From Streptococcus varani (GTDB lineage Bacteria; Bacillota; Bacilli; Lactobacillales; Streptococcaceae), in assembly GCF_001375655.1 (NCBI RefSeq), contig NZ_CTEN01000003.1, positions 62,001 through 126,000 of the forward strand: 64,000 bases of DNA, read 5' to 3'. Each line of letters opens with the position of its first letter. Within the stretch, counting starts at the first letter, position 1. Of the stretch, positions 35,064 to 45,800 are shown one piece after another. Under the pieces are notes generated by a model, which saw only the letters and a list, made by a program, of their open reading frames with translations, did not search any database and had not been told where the DNA came from. A program made the position numbers and the translations under genes.

Positions 35064-35099
35064 AAAAAACACCGCCACCTCACACTCGAGATGGCGATG
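35064..35099 (-). terminator. Terminator for the sigma-like gene
   Basis: CACCGCCA (35070-35077) pairs with TGGCGATG (35092-35099) with one G-T pair. On the minus strand it is followed by TTTTTT (35069-35064). It lies between the convergent polymerase and sigma-like genes, and works best on the minus strand. Confidence 0.75.
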
Positions 35100-35104
35100 T
35101 TCAA

Positions 35105-35710
35105 TTATTGATTCAGTTCTTTATAAACATCTTTAGCCATAGCCTGTGCCTTATGGATATTAACATATCCTTGAGTTTTTTTCATACCTAGTTTAGCAAT
35201 AATTTCTTGCTTTGTAATGTTCACATCTTGGTAAATCAACTTCAAGATTTTACCGTATTTCTCATTACGTTGGAAAACAACTTCAATCAATTCTTCTAGT
35301 GTTTCCAATAACATCAGTTTCTCCTCATGAGATGGAATACCATTTGGGTCATAACTTACTTCTTCGGCACTATTCATTTTTTCAAGCATTTCATCCAATG
35401 ATAAAGTGTTAAATCTCCCCTTAGAGTACCGATTAAGATACTCATTTACGTGCATATTGAAAATACGGAGAGTGTTCTCGAAATTCTCGACAGGCACAGG
35501 AACAAATCCTACAAGTACTGACTTTCCATAAAACTTAAATGTCTTGAGATTACTAGGATTGATATCATTATTCTGTCGCATAGTCTCATCACGAATCACC
35601 ATAGGAGCGAGAACTTGATTGTTCTCACAAGGTACATCGTTATAAGGTTTTTCATTCTTATAGCGTAATGGAGTGAATTTTGATGAGTAGTTGTTGTCTT
35701 GTGTTGTCAT
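35105..35710 (-). CDS. Sigma-70-region-4-like regulator of unknown family
   Basis: 201 residues. The N-terminal half is unassigned. The C-terminal half (LLETLEELIEVVFQRNEKYGKILKLIYQDVNITKQEIIAKLGMKKTQGYVNIHKAQAMAKDVY) looks like the helix-turn-helix of sigma region 4 proteins found in streptococcal phages and conjugative elements. It is near the lysogeny switch and transcribed alone. It is the best candidate in the window for a factor recognising the bipartite elements; that link is inference. Confidence 0.65.
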   Translation of the reverse strand: MTTQDNNYSSKFTPLRYKNEKPYNDVPCENNQVLAPMVIRDETMRQNNDINPSNLKTFKFYGKSVLVGFVPVPVENFENTLRIFNMHVNEYLNRYSKGRFNTLSLDEMLEKMNSAEEVSYDPNGIPSHEEKLMLLETLEELIEVVFQRNEKYGKILKLIYQDVNITKQEIIAKLGMKKTQGYVNIHKAQAMAKDVYKELNQ

Positions 35711-36103
35711 GTGATTTTGGCTTTCCAGTTAATACCGAAAGCACACATGAGAAATCAAGGCATGCAAAAAATATTCTTGACCGCATAGTTACTTTCCTCT
35801 ATGTTATCGGTCAGCTAATTTCACAAGCTGAAAAAGTAGCTATCATCTCCACATCTGAAATTATGGTCACCGTCATGACTCCGCTTTGATGGTAGGGGTT
35901 CTTTATAATCTAAGTATAGTACCTTTGAACGAAAAACAACACAGCAAAAAATGAGGGGGTAGAACAGCTTCTCTCATTTAGAGAACCTTATAAATCCAAT
36001 ATTTTCAAGCTATCCTATAAGATACCTTTCCTAACCACCAGTCAATAATCTAACCACGACAAGCAAAAAGCACCCGTCAAAAAGTGACGGGTACATTCAA
36101 AAA
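35711..36103 (-). other. Non-coding gap with a promoter and a possible 21-residue peptide
   Basis: On the minus strand a TATACT (35913-35918) is the -10 of a plausible promoter for the sigma-like gene. AAGCGGAG and an ATG at 35876 then open a 21-codon frame to 35811. The ACCCCTACC-then-RBS layout recalls short type I holin-like toxins, but the peptide ends earlier than those, so it could be a degenerate copy or chance. The rest shows nothing else I can name. Confidence 0.3.
36066..36092 (-). terminator. Terminator after the ImmA/HTH gene
   Basis: ACCCGTCA pairs with TGACGGGT across a short loop. On the minus strand GCTTTTTGC follows. It sits 12 bp after the stop codon. Confidence 0.85.
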
Positions 36104-37990
36104 TTATTTCTCCCAAAATTCAGGTATTTTCATCTCTATCAACTTCTGGTTGCATTCATAAGCTCCCAAGTGGTAGCAATGCCACAACAACATCTTATAA
36201 GCACAATGAGTTGGCATATCGTCTCTAAAAGTAGTGCCACTCTTTTCAATCAATTTAAAGCTAAAGTCAGGATATAACTTCATTCCAAGGGTAATTCCCA
36301 TCATCTTTTCTAACTTCCGACTCGCATCCTTTTTGGTTTCAAAACGCTGGATGGTCGTAAGACTGACACCGGATGCCTCAACAAGTTGTTCTTGGGTGAT
36401 GCCTTTACGTTCACGGTGATAAACTAACATTCCACAAAAGCCACTCGGCATCTCCTCATTGATTCTAGCGACCTCTTCAAATATTCTTCCACCGTCTGAA
36501 ATGATTGTACCATTGACAATATTAGTAAACTCAGAGAAATCCACTTCTATTTCAACTGTTGCTTTCCCTCGGTACATGACATACTCATTGAAGATAGTAA
36601 TAGATATGGATCTATTTTTATCTGTCTTATAAGAGATATCAAATAGTAGGCAACACTCATCCATGTGCTGATAGGCATAGTCGGTCATTTCATAAACACC
36701 ATACTCCACCATATTCACATACTTAGGGTCATTCAGGCAGAAATGATTATCAACATAAACATATCGTCCTGAATCCATCAACTCTCTGAACTGTTTATTC
36801 TTCCAGTTTAATAAACAAGCATTAGGAAAGGAAATCGTAAAACTCTTGTTTTCAGTCATGACCCGAAGTTCACAACCATAACTTCGTAAATATTCATTCC
36901 CAACAAAATTGTAAATACCTTCAAACTCATGGTAACCAAGTTGTTGTAAGCGAATTTTAGCAGCTAAACGCGAGACTTGAAAGAATTCTGCTAAATCATC
37001 TATGATTCTTTCGAACATAGTCAACTTTTCATCACTAGCATATGTTAAGGAATAATCTGTAAAGAGTTGGTTAACCTTCTGCTTTGTCGTAGACTTAGGC
37101 ATCAGAATCCTAGCAGCTATACCATTTGCCTGCCACTCCATCCAATCATAATCACTCCACTCAAGCGAGGTGGAAGAAGAATTATCTTTTAAACTACTAC
37201 TTCGCCTATGGTTCTCATCAAAAAGCATCTTATACTCGTTATGATAACGATGAAGTAGCCAGTGCACTGATTCATGAACAACAGTATTATTATAACTCCC
37301 TTGATTGCGTAAGCAGATTACTTCTGGATCAACTAGAATAGTCTTTTTCTTCACTAGTCGTGATACAAGATCTTTCTCATCATAAAATAAAACTTCTGTA
37401 TCTTTGAAGACCATTTCTCCAAAAATGGAACTATCCTCCGTTAACTTACCTTCTATTTTAGTTAAGCCAATATTAGAAAGATAGACATCAATTGGTAAAG
37501 CCATGGGAGATTCAAGAGCAGCAGGATAATACTGTCTCAAAATCTCCTCAGCAATTCCATCCATCTCCTTGGCTTTAATATACGGAACAAACTTTGGACT
37601 GAGACCTAATTCACTATTATCATAATCTTTAGGATCAAAGGGGATAACCTGAAGAACTGTAAAATCATGTATTCCTCCATTCAACTCATACTCAACTGTA
37701 ACTCTCAACCATAGATTGGCACTATCTGTCTCATAGCCGTATTTAGTCTTCCCTTTAATTTCAAGAGAAGCAATCACCTGTAATTCAGAAACAATAAACT
37801 TGTCTCTAAGTTTACGAGATAGGACTTTCTTTATCGTAAAATCATCCAGTTTCTTAAAGTTTGAATATTCAACAGTATGTGACTTGACCGATATCTCTGA
37901 GCTATTACGGTAAATATAGTTATCTACTGCTTCGAAAATATCGTTATAGTAGTTCGACTGAAGTAATTTATCAAAGGAATCATATGCCAT
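36104..37990 (-). CDS. ImmA/IrrE-family metalloprotease with C-terminal HTH
   Basis: 628 residues. Zinc motif HESVH at 239-243 and LHRYHNE following, the ImmA/IrrE signature; a Cro/cI-type HTH lies near residues 530-565 (RERKGITQEQLVEASGVSLTTIQRFE). Family members cleave phage or ICE repressors after DNA damage. It diverges from the LexA-like repressor gene with a shared 138-bp regulatory region, so repressor control is the natural role. The long N-terminal and middle regions are unassigned. The start ATG has a weak GAGAAAAAG RBS. Confidence 0.8.
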   Translation of the reverse strand: MAYDSFDKLLQSNYYNDIFEAVDNYIYRNSSEISVKSHTVEYSNFKKLDDFTIKKVLSRKLRDKFIVSELQVIASLEIKGKTKYGYETDSANLWLRVTVEYELNGGIHDFTVLQVIPFDPKDYDNSELGLSPKFVPYIKAKEMDGIAEEILRQYYPAALESPMALPIDVYLSNIGLTKIEGKLTEDSSIFGEMVFKDTEVLFYDEKDLVSRLVKKKTILVDPEVICLRNQGSYNNTVVHESVHWLLHRYHNEYKMLFDENHRRSSSLKDNSSSTSLEWSDYDWMEWQANGIAARILMPKSTTKQKVNQLFTDYSLTYASDEKLTMFERIIDDLAEFFQVSRLAAKIRLQQLGYHEFEGIYNFVGNEYLRSYGCELRVMTENKSFTISFPNACLLNWKNKQFRELMDSGRYVYVDNHFCLNDPKYVNMVEYGVYEMTDYAYQHMDECCLLFDISYKTDKNRSISITIFNEYVMYRGKATVEIEVDFSEFTNIVNGTIISDGGRIFEEVARINEEMPSGFCGMLVYHRERKGITQEQLVEASGVSLTTIQRFETKKDASRKLEKMMGITLGMKLYPDFSFKLIEKSGTTFRDDMPTHCAYKMLLWHCYHLGAYECNQKLIEMKIPEFWEK

Positions 37991-38060
37991 ATCTTTTTCT
38001 CATAAAATATATTAATATCTCTATCAATATTTGAGTTACCAGCAAAAATATTCGTTACTC

Positions 38061-38112
38061 TTGCTTTATATTATACACTATGATATGATTATGTCAAGTT
38101 ATTATTTGACAT
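38061..38112 (+). promoter_or_regulatory. Repressor promoter and palindromic operator
   Basis: -35 TTGCTT (38061-38066), 17-bp spacer, -10 TATGAT (38084-38089). The palindrome ATGTCAA / TTGACAT (38091-38112) covers the predicted start site, so the repressor probably autoregulates. No second copy of this palindrome was seen in the window. Confidence 0.7.
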
Positions 38113-38128
38113 AATTAAGGAGAAAGTC

Positions 38129-38821
38129 ATGTTCTCACCCAGCAAATTAAAAGAATACAGAACAGCTCAAAAATTAACCCAAACAGCTATCGCCAAAGAG
38201 TTAGGTGTCACCAGATCCACTCTTTCAGCTTGGGAGACAAGGAAAAGTGTCCCTAATAAAAAACACCTCCAAGAACTGGCTCAAATCCTCCATATCAAGT
38301 CCAGTGATTTACAGGAGGAACACCCTCATCTAACCCTCTATAAACAACTCAACAAAGCCAACAAAAAGAAGGTCGATGAGTTGACTCATGACCTACTTAA
38401 GACACAAAAGGTTGTGCCTCTCTTTAGTATACAAGTTCTAGACAATGTCTCCCTCTCTGCAGGACACGGCTCAAGCTTCTATGATGAATATGAAACTAGA
38501 GAAGTCTTTACCGATAAAGACTACCTTTACGATGTAGCAACTTGGATTGATGGACACTCCTTGGAACCTGTCTATCAAGATGGAGAGGTCGCCCTAATCC
38601 GTGAAGGTAGCTTTGACTACGACGGAGCAGTCTACGCAGTTACGTGGAATGAGCAACTCTACATCAAAAAAGTCTATCTGGAAGAAAATGGCTTCCGCCT
38701 CGTCTCCATCAACAAAGACTATCCAGATAAATTTGCCCCAGCAGAAGATGAACCAAGGATTGTGGGGAAGATTGTAGGGAACTTTATGCCTATGGAACAT
38801 AAAAAGCCCTTGAAGAAATAA
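38129..38821 (+). CDS. LexA/cI-like self-cleaving phage repressor
   Basis: 230 residues. N-terminal XRE HTH (LKEYRTAQKLTQTAIAKELGVTRSTLSAWE). C-terminal S24 peptidase with Ala111-Gly112 cleavage site (LSAGHGS), Ser144 in DGHS and Lys180 in LYIKK. It maintains lysogeny and self-cleaves with RecA after DNA damage. RBS AAGGAGAAAG. It is divergent from the ImmA-like gene and convergent with the immunity genes of the Rhs operon; a strong hairpin overlaps its stop. Confidence 0.92.
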   Translation: MFSPSKLKEYRTAQKLTQTAIAKELGVTRSTLSAWETRKSVPNKKHLQELAQILHIKSSDLQEEHPHLTLYKQLNKANKKKVDELTHDLLKTQKVVPLFSIQVLDNVSLSAGHGSSFYDEYETREVFTDKDYLYDVATWIDGHSLEPVYQDGEVALIREGSFDYDGAVYAVTWNEQLYIKKVYLEENGFRLVSINKDYPDKFAPAEDEPRIVGKIVGNFMPMEHKKPLKK

Positions 38822-38838
38822 ATTCTTCAAAGGCTTTT
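38800..38838. terminator. Bidirectional terminator between repressor and Rhs operon
   Basis: AAAAAGCC and TTGAAGAA pair with TTCTTCAA and GGCTTTTT around the repressor stop codon, with T-runs on both strands. It separates the two convergent units. Confidence 0.85.
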
Positions 38839-38866
38839 TGAATACTAAGCAAGACAGGTATATTTC

Positions 38867-39184
38867 TTAATCAATTACTAATTTTATGAAAATATTTTCC
38901 CCCTTCAATTGTTCCGAAACTTTTTTTAAATAAGTATTCGCAACATCATTTGGAGCATATTTAAAATATATAATTATCATAAACTCCTTAATACCTGACC
39001 AATTACTCAAATATTGTTTGGATTTTATATAGTTATAATAATTGTTTAGTTTATCGGTAAGAATTTCTAAATGGATATCGTACTCCACCCAGTCAAGATT
39101 ATCTGCAATCATTAAATTTAGTCTATCCGATTTTTCATTATCGATACCTGCACCATCTATTTTTTCTAAATCAGTAATACTCAT
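38867..39184 (-). CDS. DUF6572-like probable immunity or accessory protein
   Basis: 105 residues from the ATG at 39184, which overlaps the previous stop (ATGA) and has GGAGAAAG upstream. The pattern MSITDLEKIDGAGID...NLMIADNLDWVEYDIHLEILTDKLNNYYNYIKS matches my memory of DUF6572, small proteins often found after polymorphic-toxin genes. It is the last gene of the Rhs operon. Its partner toxin may be this Rhs or an ancestral tip since replaced. Confidence 0.75.
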   Translation of the reverse strand: MSITDLEKIDGAGIDNEKSDRLNLMIADNLDWVEYDIHLEILTDKLNNYYNYIKSKQYLSNWSGIKEFMIIIYFKYAPNDVANTYLKKVSEQLKGENIFIKLVID

Positions 39185-39807
39185 CCTTTCTCCTTTTCCA
39201 AACAATACTCAACAACATAATCATATATATACTTATTGCCTTGGGCAAAACGCCCTTTTTCATGAGACACTATTTTTTCTTCTGCTATTCTTCTAGCTGC
39301 ACTATATTCTAAATTATGGATTTTAATTAGCATATGCATCAAATTGATATCATAAAACCCTGGATTTAATACATTTTTAGAATAGGAACAAAACTCTTCT
39401 AATGTTTTATATTTTGATGCAATATCATTAGCAATATCAATAATTATTCTTATTTCACTATCAATATAGGGTATAACTTGGTCTCCTTCTTCAATATATG
39501 TTGAACGGTCATAAAAACGTAAAGAATCAAATTTAAACGCTCCTACAGCTTTTAAACTAAGTGGTTGACTTTTATTATCTTCCATATTGAAAACATCCCA
39601 AAATAAATCATCTATTATTGAAGGTTTTATATAAGCTTTTACTGATAATTTAGGAGTATCAAAACCGGAAACAGATATATTGATGCTTAAAAAGTACTGT
39701 TCAACCATTTTAAATAGTACACCAATTTTACTATTGAATCCATATTCTTTTTTCATGAGTTTAATAGTGTTATTTACATATATTTTAGTTTCTTTTTTAC
39801 TAATCAT
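39181..39807 (-). CDS. Probable immunity protein for the Rhs toxin tip
   Basis: 208 residues, soluble and AT-rich, no recognised family. It begins inside the last codons of the Rhs gene (4-bp ATGA overlap), the position of cognate immunity genes in Rhs/WapA/CDI loci, and presumably blocks the C-terminal nuclease. AGGTGA precedes the ATG. It is followed by the DUF6572-like gene with another ATGA overlap. Immunity is inferred from position only. Confidence 0.7.
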   Translation of the reverse strand: MISKKETKIYVNNTIKLMKKEYGFNSKIGVLFKMVEQYFLSINISVSGFDTPKLSVKAYIKPSIIDDLFWDVFNMEDNKSQPLSLKAVGAFKFDSLRFYDRSTYIEEGDQVIPYIDSEIRIIIDIANDIASKYKTLEEFCSYSKNVLNPGFYDINLMHMLIKIHNLEYSAARRIAEEKIVSHEKGRFAQGNKYIYDYVVEYCLEKEKG

Positions 39808-42800
39808 GGTCTAATCACCTGCACTCTCGTTCCCGCAGATATTAAGAAACCTCCAGTAAAGTCTCCCTTGCCCTTACCAACTACATGGCCCCCATTTTCA
39901 AATAGTTGTTCGAATCCATCTTCTTGATTCTTAGTTAACCTAGCAGTTGCTGATGATTTATACTCTTGAAGAATTAAATCTCCTGTTGCACTATCATGTC
40001 CAATTGCATCCGTCCTAAACTTAGTTCCATCTTTTGTAACAATAGTTATCTGTTCTTGAGCATTGCTTGATATTTGCTTAAATTCATCAAATTTTTCGAT
40101 TTCAAAAGCTCTACCTTTGGCTTTATTAGCCTCTAAAACTTGCTGCTTTCTAATATCTTGTTTTACCTTGGCTTCACGACGAAGATGTTCATCAAAATTA
40201 GAATTATCTCTAGCTTTTTTACTTGCTTCAATGTTCTCAAGAACTCTCTGACGCATATCATCAGATGATTCCACATTAGTAGATGATTTAGTCTTCTTAA
40301 CTTGGACATCTCCACCTTTAGGCTTACTAGTATTGACATCTGCCTTGGCACCTTTTGCACTTCGTGCTGGGATACCTTCCGACACCGCATTAATGGCAAG
40401 ACTGGTCGCAATACTTGCTGGGGTGACTTTACCACCTTGTGCCGCATCCACAATGGTATCAACGGCGGTTTCCCCAAGAGTATCGACCGCATAGCGTGCT
40501 GCTGAACCGCTGACGGATGACGTTGCTACGCCGAAACCTCCAAGCAGACCACCTGTCATAGCGCCTGATATAGCGCCATTCCAAGCTCCGCTCAAAGTGT
40601 TCTTGATAATATCTTTAGGTTTGTCCCCTGAAAGAACGCTTGTGGTGAGACCGCTAACTGCTCCTCCTGCTGCTCCGGCTGTTGCTCCGACCGCTGCCGC
40701 TGTCACAACAGTTGCTGCTGCACCACTTAAACCTAGACCACTAACGCCTGCCGCAATAAGTGGACCTGCCGCACCAGCTGTCGCAACGGTAACTGCTGTC
40801 GCCGCAACGGCTGCCACTGCCACAATCGCAACCTTCTTCCAGTCAATCTTCTTAGCTGCTTTTACAATTTGCTTACCAACCCTCTTGGCTGTCGTACACA
40901 CATGCTTCAAGGTCTTGGCAAGGGCTGCACCCCAGTTACGAAATAGATTCGTACCTTCTCGACTTTTCGGTGTTCCCTTAATGCCAGTTGCTTGCGCATA
41001 CTCATTTCGAACGGCTTGTTGGCGCTGGGCTTGAACTTGTGCCTGCACTTGCTGGTACTGAGCTTGGACATAGTTGCTTGCACTATGATAAGCTTGTTGC
41101 CCTGCATGGTAAATCTTATTGACTTGTTGGCCAACCCAGTTTGTGGCCTTATTCCACTGCTGACCTACCCACTGCTTGGCTTGATTCACCTTGTTACCAA
41201 CCCAATGAACTGCTTTGTTATAGGCACTCTTAGCCGCATTCCAGGTATTCGTCGCAGCTCGTTTCACCGTATTCCAAGTGTTGCTGGCTACCTTCTTAAC
41301 ACCGTTCCAAGCCTTGCTTGCCGCCTTCTTAATACTCTTCCAGAAGTGTCCACTTGGGTCGGTGTAGTTGACAGGGTTATTGTGGACATAACTGTAGAGA
41401 TTCTGACTCAGTGGATCCGTCAACTCACCTTGGTAGGAATCCTCAGTGAGGAAAGTTCCAGCACTGCTATCATAATACCTTGCTCGTAAATAGTCAAGTC
41501 CTGTGACATCACGGGCTTCGCCATTGTAGGCAAACGGGTTTCCTGTATCATCTGTCGTTTTTGTGGTAGAACCATAGAGACTGTAGCTACTTGAGGCAAC
41601 TGAACTGCCGTCTTGGGTCAAACCTGTCACAGAACCTGCTTGATTGGTCAGGTAGTGATAGTGTTTGCCTGTCTCATTATTGAGGTAGGAAGATCGACCA
41701 TAACCATAGGAGTAGGTTTCTCTTGCCTTTAGCTCACGGTCATAGGTCTGAAGAACCTCGGTGTGCTCCCGATTGACATCGTTGATATAGTTACGCTCTT
41801 CGTAATAGTTAAAGGTATCTTCTCTCGTAGTGTATGGGATGAGGACATCTTTCACCTCTGACGCATAGGTCACTTCCCCCTCACCCGGGAGATTCCCTAT
41901 GTCTGGTGGGTTGACCACTAAGCCTTCGTCGTTGGCTCTGTCCTTGGCCACTTTCTTGTGATAGGCAGTTGAGACATCGTCAAAAATGTGATGCCAGATA
42001 GAGCCTACCGTCTGTGGGAAGCTTGATAAAGCTTGAAGGACATTCTGGCTAAAACCATACCAGAAGAGAGATGGCTCTTCCCCATTTGGAGACGTTTGTG
42101 GCGATTTCTTCTTCTCTTTTCGTCTAAAGAGTTGATAGGTGTTCTTACCTTCCTTACGGCTAGCGGTAAAGACCCGATTATCATCACCGTCATAGAGGGC
42201 TGCCATGAGAAGACCCTCCTTGTCCTTAACCGCAAGCAGGCGGTTCTCCGTGTCGTAGATGTAATCTAGCTTCTCATCATTCTTCTTGGAAGAAATCCGA
42301 TTGCCATTCTTATCGTAAGTATAGGTCGTTATGGCATCCTTGTTCTCCAGCTTGGTCAGACGGTTATTATCATCATAAGTGAAGCGGGTCTCTTCTTTCT
42401 TCCCGTCCACTTCTTCTGTGCTGGTCAGCTTGTTTCCTGCGAAGTCGTAGGTGTAGGTGAGCGTAGACAGTTCCTTACCAGCCTTGTCAGATACTGTCAT
42501 GGTCTCAATCTGACCTAGGGTATCGTAGGTATAGGCTTGAACAAGGGTTTCCCCATCTTGCGTGATCGTTTCCTTGGTGATGTAGTTGCCATCGTCGTAC
42601 TCGTAGGTGTAGCTAGAAATCAGCTTATTCTTCTTGTCCACATGACGGAGTTCGGTCACTCGGTGCGCCTTGTCATAGATCAAGAAGTTCTTGGTCCCAT
42701 CCCCACGTTTGACTTCCGTCATGTCTCCTGCTTCATTGTAGCTATAGGTCGTTTTCTTCCCTTTAACATCGGTCACTGAGGTCAAGCGGTCTAGCTCGTC

Positions 42801-45800
42801 ATAGGTGTAGGAAACGGTGCTGCCGTCTGGGTAGGTCATCTGGCTGATATTACCAAAGTCGTCGTAGTCGTATTGAATCAGACTACCGTCTCCCTGACGG
42901 ACACCTGTAATCTCCCCTTCATCGTTGGTCTCGTAGTTGGTCGTACCTGTCAGGTCACTCATAGAGACACGGCGACCATCGCTATCATAAGTATAGAGGA
43001 CTTGACCATCTTCTTTCTTCGAGTAGTCTACCTTGAGCAGTTGATCCAGCTTATTATAGTCATAGCTGATCGTCTGACCGTCTGCCTTGGTGACTTTCTC
43101 TAGCTGATTATTGATATTGTAGCTATAGGTCTCCTTATCTCCAAGAGCGGTCATACGCTCCACCACATTGGAGAGCTGGTCGTAAGTGTATTTTGTAACC
43201 TTACCGTTTCCGTTGGTAATAGAGGTGACATTCCCCACACTATCATAGGTGTAGGTTGAGGTAGACGCCTTATCCCCAGTCCCTTGGGTAGCTGAAAGTA
43301 ACTGGTCCTTGAGGTCATAGGTGTAAGTCTTGATGCGCTCACTACCAGATAGGACACTAGTTAAATTCCCATTGCCGTCATAGGTCATGGTCGCTTGACC
43401 ACCTGCTTCATTCATGACCTTGGTGACATTGTTGTCATGGTCATAGGTGTAGAGGGTTAGTTGACCTGCCGTATCACTTTCACTGGTCAAGCGATTGAGA
43501 CTATCATAGGTCCGCTTGGTTATTTGACCCAGTGGATTGATTTCTTCTAAGAGATTCCCATTCGGGTCATAGGTATAGCTGGTCTCCCGCTTGCCGTTAA
43601 CGGTACGCTTGGTCACTTGACCAACTGGGTCATAGCTTGAGGCAATCTCTCGACCTGTCGGACTCTTGATGGTCTTAAGCTGATCAAGAGTGGTGTAGCT
43701 AAAGCTGGTGGTTGCTCCCGATGGACTGGTCAACTTCTCAAGGTTACCCGCCTCATCATAACTATATTTCGTTTCAAGGTCAAGGGCATTCTTGGCGGTT
43801 AAGAGACGTCCCACCTTGTCATAGGTATAGCTATTCGTTCTGTCTGACTGGTCGGTTTCCTTGGTCAGGTTACCAGCTAGGTCGTAGGTATAGCTCTTCG
43901 CTAGACCTTGTGGACCTGTCTGCTGGGATAGGCGACCCAGTGCGTCATAGGCATAGGTGTAGATCGCCTCATTTGGCAAGATCCGCTTGGTGGTGCGACC
44001 GTAGAGGTCATTGGTGTAGGTTGTAGTATGTCCGTTTGCGTCGATCTCACTAGAAAGGCTACCTGTCCTGTCATAAGCATAGGTCGTCTCGCCACCTGTT
44101 GGGCGTTTGAGACTGGACAGACGGTTCATCGCATCATAGATAAAGGTGGTCGTGTGCCCTTCTCCTGTGGTTTCAGTGAGACGGTTACCGACCGCATCAT
44201 AGGTGAAGCTTTGTTTGGCGCCAGTCGGTGCGACTGTCTCCACCACCCGTCCCAATGGGTCATAGGTGAAGGCTGTTACCTGTCCATTTGGATCGGTGTA
44301 GAGCACCAAGCGTTGGTTGGCATCATAGCCATAGCTGGAGCTATTCCCATTGGCATCTGTCAGCTTGGACAGGTTGCCAAGCACATCATACTCATAGGTT
44401 GATTGGTGGCCTTCTGCATCGGTCTCTGTCACCACACGGTTGAGGACGTCATAAGTATAGGTTGTCTCCCGCTTGAGGTGATCGACGATCTTGGTCAGAT
44501 TGCCATTCTCATCGTAATGATAGATCTTGGTCTTGCCCTCTTGGTCGGTTGACGTTGCGACATGCCCCATGACATCGTAGGTAAAGGTTTCGCTGGTCCC
44601 GTCCGCATAGGTGACCTTGCTTAGTTGATTGTCACTATCATAGCTATAGGTCGTTACCTCTCCAAGGCTATTGGTCAAGGTCAGGCGATTGCCAGCCTTG
44701 TCATAGGTGTAGGACTCATTCAGGTCTTGGTTATCTTTCTTAGTCACCACACGGTTGGCGGCGTCATAGCTGTATTCTGTCACTAGACCGCTGGAATGTG
44801 TTTGCTTAATCAGACGATCCAAAGCGTCATACTCTTGGGTAATGGTCGAACCATCTGGCAGGGTCACTTCCTTGAGTTGAGCAGTCTCTGTATAGCGCAT
44901 CTTGGTCACATGACCATTGGCATCTGTCTGCTCAATCGGATATCCCAACTCATTATAGACATAAGTCGTCTTACCACCTAAGGCATCCACAATCTCTTTT
45001 GGCTGCTCCATCTGGTTGTAAGATGTGGTGGTCGTGTTACCAAGACCGTCTGTAATACTAGCAATTTGATTTTGACCGGTATAGGTTGTTGTCGCCGTAT
45101 AGCCTGCCGCATCAGTGACACTATTCTGGTTACTATTGGCGTCATAGGTCATGCTTGTCTTGTGACCTAAGGCATTGGTGGTCGCAATGAGACGACCTGC
45201 TGGACTGTACTCATAGGTGGTTTCACGACCGAGGCTATCTGTCATAGACAGGATATTGCCCATAGAATCCAAGGTGTAAGACACACTCGTTTTATCTGGG
45301 TAGGTAATAGATGTCACATTACCAGACTGATCATAACTATAGCTAGTTGTCTTATCACCTTTGGTTTCTGTCAGTTTATTTCCTACTGCGTCATAGGTGT
45401 AAGAGACGGTCTGACCTGATTCATCGGTATAAGATAGGACACGACCCATAACATCGTATGTCGTGTTGGTCTTTGTTCCAATTGGGTAAGTCACATCCGT
45501 CAGGTAACCAGAGGCATCATAGGTGTTTTCTGTGACCTGCCCCAAAGCATCTGTCACAGTCTTGATGGCATTGTACCTGTCATCATAGGTCAAGCTATTA
45601 GTATGACCTGCTTCGTTTGTACGATTAAGAACACGGCCCAAAGCATCACGGACAAAGGTGATTGTCTTACCTGTCGCATCGGTTTCTGTTAAAAGACGAC
45701 CACGGCTGTCATAGGTATAGGTGGTGGTATGGCCTTCCGCATCTGTCACAGAAAGTTGGTTACCCACACCGTCATAGGAATAGCTATAGTTGCCTCCTTC

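Noticed and set aside
35680-35889. Plus-strand 69-codon frame
   Set aside because: No RBS or recognisable domain; it overlaps the start of the sigma-like gene and promoter signals on the other strand.
39804-39960. Cell-wall sorting signal at the Rhs C-terminus
   Set aside because: The end reads as a folded nuclease-like domain with no LPxTG/NPxTx, hydrophobic stretch or basic tail.
40597-44402. Several antisense reading frames over 70-160 codons across the Rhs gene
   Set aside because: They arise from the repetitive codon pattern of the YD/Ala-rich coding strand and lack RBSs and recognisable proteins.
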